Made by a program: the position numbers and the translations under genes. From assembly GCF_025369935.1 (NCBI RefSeq), contig NZ_CP104467.1, forward strand, positions 4,471,001-4,535,000: 64,000 nucleotides of DNA. Reading direction: 5' to 3'. The number at the start of each line of letters is the position of its first letter. Positions within the stretch are counted from its first letter, which is position 1. Positions 60,519 through 64,000 of the stretch are shown one piece after another. Source of the stretch: Paenibacillus andongensis (GTDB lineage: Bacteria; Bacillota; Bacilli; Paenibacillales; NBRC-103111). Under the pieces are notes generated by a model. It saw only the letters and a list, made by a program, of their open reading frames with translations. It did not search any database and was not told where the DNA came from.

Positions 60519-61387
60519 AAACGGTCACCGTCCTTATCATAACGGAAAAAGCCTTCTCCCGTTTTGACTCCTAGATGCCCCGCTCGTACCATTTGCTTCA
60601 ATAGGAAGGACGGGCGATACTTCATGTCTCCATAATCGCGGAACATGCCTTCAAGTGCTGCATGTACCGAATCTAATCCGAATCGGTCACACATCTCCAG
60701 TGGACCATATTTGAAATCATAGCCGATCCGCATGGCGGAATCGATATCCTCAGCGGAAGCCACACCTTCTGACAACGTATGCAGCGCCTCGTTAATCAAT
60801 GTGCAAATCAGCCTCGTTGTGATGAAGCCAGGCGACTCCATGACCTTAATACTTTTCTTTAAAATGAGTTCGTCCACGAAACGGCGTGTTTGTTTGAACG
60901 TTTCATCTGACGTTTTCATTGCTCGAATAATTTCAACGAGATCAATTTTCGCCACGGGATGCAAAAAATGAAGTCCAATTACACGTTCAGGATTCGTAGT
61001 GACCGCCGCAATTTCAGTAACACTAAGCGTAGATGTATTCGTTGCTAAAATAGTCGCTGGTGAACAAATTTGATTCAATTGGAAAAATACATGCTTTTTC
61101 GCATTCAAATCTTCCGAAATCGTCTCTATAACCATATCACATAAGGCCATGTCTTGCAGCGAGTCGGCTTTTCTGATTTTGGCTAAAATCAGTTTTTTCT
61201 CCGATTCCGTCAATGACCACCGTTCGATTTGCTTATCCAAGCTGACCGTTATCTGTTCCATGGCTCGATCGAGCTTATCTGTTGTTTTTTCAACGAGTAA
61301 TACGTCCAAACCGCGGGCGGCGAGCATTTCTGCAATCCCCTGTCCCATCGTTCCTCCGCCGATTACACCAATTGTTTTGATTACCAT
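60515..61387 (-). CDS. 3-hydroxyacyl-CoA (3-hydroxybutyryl-CoA) dehydrogenase
   Basis: The product is 290 residues. The NAD-binding loop is GVIGGGTMGQGIAEM, the catalytic histidine is in GLHFLHPVAKIDLVE, and the C-terminal domain has ESPGFITTRLICTLINEA. It oxidises 3-hydroxyacyl-CoA or runs in reverse in butyrate-type or PHB metabolism. The ATG has AAGGAG nine bases upstream. It is translationally coupled to ackA, an unusual partner; the usual butyryl-CoA genes are not in the window. Confidence 0.92.
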   Translation of the reverse strand: MVIKTIGVIGGGTMGQGIAEMLAARGLDVLLVEKTTDKLDRAMEQITVSLDKQIERWSLTESEKKLILAKIRKADSLQDMALCDMVIETISEDLNAKKHVFFQLNQICSPATILATNTSTLSVTEIAAVTTNPERVIGLHFLHPVAKIDLVEIIRAMKTSDETFKQTRRFVDELILKKSIKVMESPGFITTRLICTLINEALHTLSEGVASAEDIDSAMRIGYDFKYGPLEMCDRFGLDSVHAALEGMFRDYGDMKYRPSFLLKQMVRAGHLGVKTGEGFFRYDKDGDRL

Positions 61388-61590
61388 GCCAAGTTTCTCC
61401 TTCTCCCACGCTGCATCTTACCAATAATTCAACCATCTAGAAAACCCAATCATATCATACAATTTTTGTTCCCCATTTTCATTAGTATACACAAAACATT
61501 CGTTAGATTATCTCAGCTTTGACACAATTCCAAGTCAGAACAATGCGACGCATGTGATGGACAGGCACTCAGAGGAGTAAAAAGCTACAC
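61388..61590. other. Intergenic region upstream of hbd-ackA
   Basis: This interval should contain the hbd promoter on the minus strand. I see no strong palindrome, no leader RNA and no short gene. Confidence 0.5.
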
Positions 61591-61620
61591 AAAAAAACCG
61601 CTGGCCTCAAGGCCAACGGT
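61591..61620 (-). terminator. Terminator of the FtsH-like operon
   Basis: ACCGTTGGCC pairs with GGCCAGCGGT on the minus strand around a short loop, followed by seven T residues, a few bases past the stop at 61625. Confidence 0.93.
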
Positions 61621-61624
61621 CAAC

Positions 61625-63130
61625 TTATGCACTCTTCGAAACAGAAGCATCAAACAATTTGCGGAACGTGTCACCAGAAAGAACTTCCTCTTTCATCAAG
61701 ATCGCAAAGGAATGTTCGAATACACTACGCTGCTGCTCCAACAGCTCTTTCGTGCGAATCATGAGCGCATCAAGGATGCTCGTATTCTCTTTCATAAGTT
61801 GATCCTTCGTCACCATATCACGGTCGATGATACCGAGGGAAGTAAGTCCGGAATCCATCATATTACGCACCATGGAAAGTGACTGCTCGAAATCATTACG
61901 CGAACCTGTACTGCGTCCGCCATAGAAGATTTCTTCAGCCGCGGCACCACCGAGAGCAATCATGATTTGCTGCTCAATATAATCCTTGGTATACAAATAA
62001 TGATCTTTCGGCGGATTATGACGCACATATCCGAGCGCTTTCCCCCGCGGACTAACGGTAACCTGAGAAACAGAACCAGGGCGCACAATTTCAGCAACAA
62101 TCGCGTGACCCAATTCGTGATAAGCAACGCGCTCTTTTTCCTCTTGCGCCGTTTCTTTGTCTGTTCTTTCCCCCATCATCACTTTATCAATTGCGGAAGC
62201 TAGATGGTGCTGTTCAATAGCCGGTTTATCTTCTCTCATGGCATAAATAGCGGCTTCATTCAGAACGCCTTCTAGCTGTGCACCGGAGAAACCAAAGGTT
62301 TGATCAGCAATCATGTCCAAAGAAACGCCTTGAGCCAGCGGTTTATTTTTAACATGTATATCAAGAATGGACAGACGTCCCTTTTTATCCGGTAAGTCCA
62401 CTTCAATATGACGGTCAAACCGTCCTGGACGCAATAAAGCACTGTCGAGCATTTCTTTACGGTTCGTTGCTGCAATGATCAAAATACGGGGAGCATCATT
62501 CGTATGAATACCATCCATTTCAGTTAATAGCTGGTTCAGCGTTTGATCGTACTCACGATGTTGACCGCCATCCCGTTTTCCGCCGATAACATCAATTTCA
62601 TCAATAAAAATAATCGCATTGTCTTTGCCTTCTTTAACAGCACGGGTTCTTGCTTCCTTAAAGAGGTCACGTACACGACTTGCACCGACACCAACGTACA
62701 TTTCAACAAATTCACTACCTGAAGCGGCAATATAAACGGAATTCGTATAATGCGCGGCAGCTTTAGCCATTAACGTTTTCCCTGTTCCGGGAGGGCCCGT
62801 AAGCAGAATCCCTTTGAGCGGACGAATACCTAATTTCTTAATTTCTTCATGCTTGATCAGAAAATCAAGAGCTTCCATCAATTCTTTCTTAGCGCGATCT
62901 TGTCCGCCAATCTCATCAAACGTCAAGTAAGAGGGCGTGCGATTTTTGCTTTTACGATCACCACCACCTGCAGATATACCAGCACCACTGCGGCCTTTAA
63001 TCATATAAAACAAGGATACACCCAATACCCCAACAAACAAGATAGGTATCACATTCACACCAAGAAAGGCTAAAAAGATTAGGAGAACCGGTATAAATCC
63101 AATCCCAATTTCTTTATAAATTTTACTCAT
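61625..63130 (-). CDS. Compact FtsH-like membrane AAA metalloprotease
   Basis: The product is 501 residues, against about 630-650 for canonical FtsH. Two hydrophobic segments (about 9-24 and 27-44) are joined by almost no loop, so the extracytoplasmic domain is missing. The AAA module has Walker A GPPGTGKT (112-119), Walker B IIFIDEIDV and the second region of homology ATNRKEMLDSALLRPGRFDR. The protease zinc site HELGH is at 338-342, with a later acidic ligand near NDFEQS. A processive membrane protease is likely. It overlaps the upstream membrane-anchored gene by eight bases. Confidence 0.9.
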   Translation of the reverse strand: MSKIYKEIGIGFIPVLLIFLAFLGVNVIPILFVGVLGVSLFYMIKGRSGAGISAGGGDRKSKNRTPSYLTFDEIGGQDRAKKELMEALDFLIKHEEIKKLGIRPLKGILLTGPPGTGKTLMAKAAAHYTNSVYIAASGSEFVEMYVGVGASRVRDLFKEARTRAVKEGKDNAIIFIDEIDVIGGKRDGGQHREYDQTLNQLLTEMDGIHTNDAPRILIIAATNRKEMLDSALLRPGRFDRHIEVDLPDKKGRLSILDIHVKNKPLAQGVSLDMIADQTFGFSGAQLEGVLNEAAIYAMREDKPAIEQHHLASAIDKVMMGERTDKETAQEEKERVAYHELGHAIVAEIVRPGSVSQVTVSPRGKALGYVRHNPPKDHYLYTKDYIEQQIMIALGGAAAEEIFYGGRSTGSRNDFEQSLSMVRNMMDSGLTSLGIIDRDMVTKDQLMKENTSILDALMIRTKELLEQQRSVFEHSFAILMKEEVLSGDTFRKLFDASVSKSA

Positions 63131-63653
63131 TCGGCCACACTCCTATCTGGGAAGTTCTAGGTAGCATGATGAATTTAGTGGCATCACCATCTGTCAAACG
63201 AATATATACATAAGTTTGGTCCATTTCACTCTCTACTTTCATAGTTGGAACACCTTCAGCATATTTCTGCAGTGTTGTTGGAATATCTGCATAATGCTTT
63301 GTCTCCATGGCTTGGGCAACCTCAAATAATGCTTTAGACCACCACTGATCCAGCTTCTCGGACGGATTGCTATTCACTTTTATATTCACAGAACGCTTTC
63401 CGATAATGGATGCACCATCTTTATGAATACGATCGACTACATTTCGTAAATTGGCGTCTTGGTTTAGACTAACTTCTATGTCAACTTGGTTATTATCCAG
63501 TTTCATCGTTGAGCTCGTTACACCGGGAACCTTGCTAATGATATCAGATAAGGGATTTTCCATAGCTAAGCTTGTATAAGCGAACCAACCACCGAATAAA
63601 ACTCCAGCAGAGATAATAACACTCATGACGACAGGTAAGAGACGCAGCTTCAT
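63123..63653 (-). CDS. Single-pass membrane protein coupled to the FtsH-like protease
   Basis: I do not recognise a family. The product is 176 residues: one N-terminal hydrophobic helix (about 5-30), then a roughly 145-residue domain outside the membrane. That domain has an alternating beta/alpha pattern (VDIEVSLNQDANLRNVVDRI, KRSVNIKVNSNP, TYVYIRLTDGDATKFIMLP) suggesting an alpha-beta fold. Its end overlaps the protease start by eight bases, so the two are made together. It may replace the extracytoplasmic domain that the protease lacks; that is inference. Confidence 0.78.
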   Translation of the reverse strand: MKLRLLPVVMSVIISAGVLFGGWFAYTSLAMENPLSDIISKVPGVTSSTMKLDNNQVDIEVSLNQDANLRNVVDRIHKDGASIIGKRSVNIKVNSNPSEKLDQWWSKALFEVAQAMETKHYADIPTTLQKYAEGVPTMKVESEMDQTYVYIRLTDGDATKFIMLPRTSQIGVWPNE

Positions 63654-63756
63654 CAGTCAACGTCCCCCTTTCTATGCATATTTTATTGCTTCAATTGCTA
63701 TACGAAGAGTATATCACGCGATACATGCATTAGCTCTATGAAATCAGTGGAAACAA

Positions 63757-63783
63757 CAAAACTCAGCCTAATGCAGGCTGAGT
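63757..63783 (-). terminator. Terminator of the gene at the right edge
   Basis: ACTCAGCCT pairs with AGGCTGAGT around a five-base loop, followed on the minus strand by TTTG and TTG. The hairpin includes the stop codon of the edge gene (63768-63770). Confidence 0.85.
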
Positions 63784-64000
63784 CTGTACGTATCCATATA
63801 GAGTCCATCTTTGAATTTGTAATAGTCATAGAAATAACGTGTACTGTTGTTTTCTTTCTTTTTATAGAAGACTTCCCAGACATAATCGTTACCAAGCTTA
63901 CCTGGCAGCACGCGTTCTATTTCTATCTCTGGAGCTTTTTTTAGGACGGATTCCCGTACTTGCGTTTCGGTGAACGCTTCAGCCGTCATCTCCGTATGAA
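63768..64000 (-). CDS. Hypothetical protein, C-terminal part (cut by window edge)
   Basis: About 77 residues are visible, ending in FKDGLYMDTYRLSLH. The frame remains open through the window edge (upstream residues include HTE before an internal ATG at 63989), so the true start is probably outside. The fragment has a helical stretch (FTETQVRESVLKKAPEI) and then beta strands with many aromatics (VWEVFYKKKENNSTRYFYDYY). I cannot name a family. A terminator hairpin overlaps its stop codon, which supports a real gene. Confidence 0.6.
   Translation of the reverse strand, partial: HTEMTAEAFTETQVRESVLKKAPEIEIERVLPGKLGNDYVWEVFYKKKENNSTRYFYDYYKFKDGLYMDTYRLSLH

Noticed and set aside
1-64000. tRNA, rRNA, CRISPR array, prophage or intact insertion sequence
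   Set aside because: I saw no tRNA-like clover-leaf, no regularly spaced repeats with spacers and no transposase or phage structural gene.

Overview
The window looks like chromosomal DNA of a Paenibacillus-type, endospore-forming Firmicute. Evidence: strong AAGGAGG-type ribosome sites with ATG, GTG and TTG starts, T-box leaders, a GerMN lipoprotein, SLH and copper-amine-oxidase-stalk surface proteins, a double dynamin, asnS-dnaD, glgBCDA, and a heterodimeric ABC exporter. Genus is inferred from gene content and style, not from a marker gene. I saw no rRNA, tRNA, CRISPR array, intact insertion sequence or prophage.

Layout. 1-3 kb: a cut-off AAA ATPase behind a DUF6530-like gene with an iteron-like promoter region, the 3' remnant of an alcohol dehydrogenase, a rhodanese, a DinB protein and a VOC protein. 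3-10.6 kb: cardiolipin synthase, a small unknown gene and the glycogen operon glgBCDA (minus strand). 10.7-14 kb: a secreted PpiC-type foldase, an RlmI-like methyltransferase, an RluA-type pseudouridine synthase and a MarR regulator. 14-26 kb (minus): a GDSL hydrolase, an ABC-2 transporter, parE-parC, and upstream a heterodimeric ABC exporter with complementary degenerate motifs. 26-31 kb: two-GTPase dynamin, a small unknown protein and endonuclease III. 31-36 kb: a cell-surface operon of amidase, GerMN lipoprotein and SLH protein with tandem beta modules. 36-43 kb: leuCD with a LysR regulator and phased half-sites, a 48-residue lmo0937-type protein, a WYL regulator, an SDR, an NTF2-like protein and a cysteine dioxygenase-like protein. 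43-48 kb: glyS with its T-box, an MtnU-like amidase, a DUF1572 protein and MtnE. 48-56 kb: a T-box followed by proB-proS-proA-proC-mtnW-mtnX-mtnB, apparently one operon. 56-64 kb: two unknown membrane proteins, asnS-dnaD, hbd-ackA, and a compact FtsH-like protease translationally coupled to a membrane-anchored partner.

How genes work together. The proline T-box puts proline synthesis and a prolyl-tRNA synthetase under control of uncharged tRNA-Pro. The methionine-salvage genes follow with no room for a SAM riboswitch, so they appear to share that control. MtnE and MtnU, from the same salvage pathway, lie just upstream. The amidase, GerMN and SLH genes form a wall-remodelling unit.

The most unusual signal is a family of short intergenic elements: a conserved 5' box, a small hairpin, and then the Shine-Dalgarno sequence of the next gene. 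It precedes four unrelated genes (14420, 34414, 36901, 41081), and two copies share an identical 19-base core. A second dispersed palindrome occurs at 29791 and 47948. Both look like repeat families not explained by ordinary annotation.
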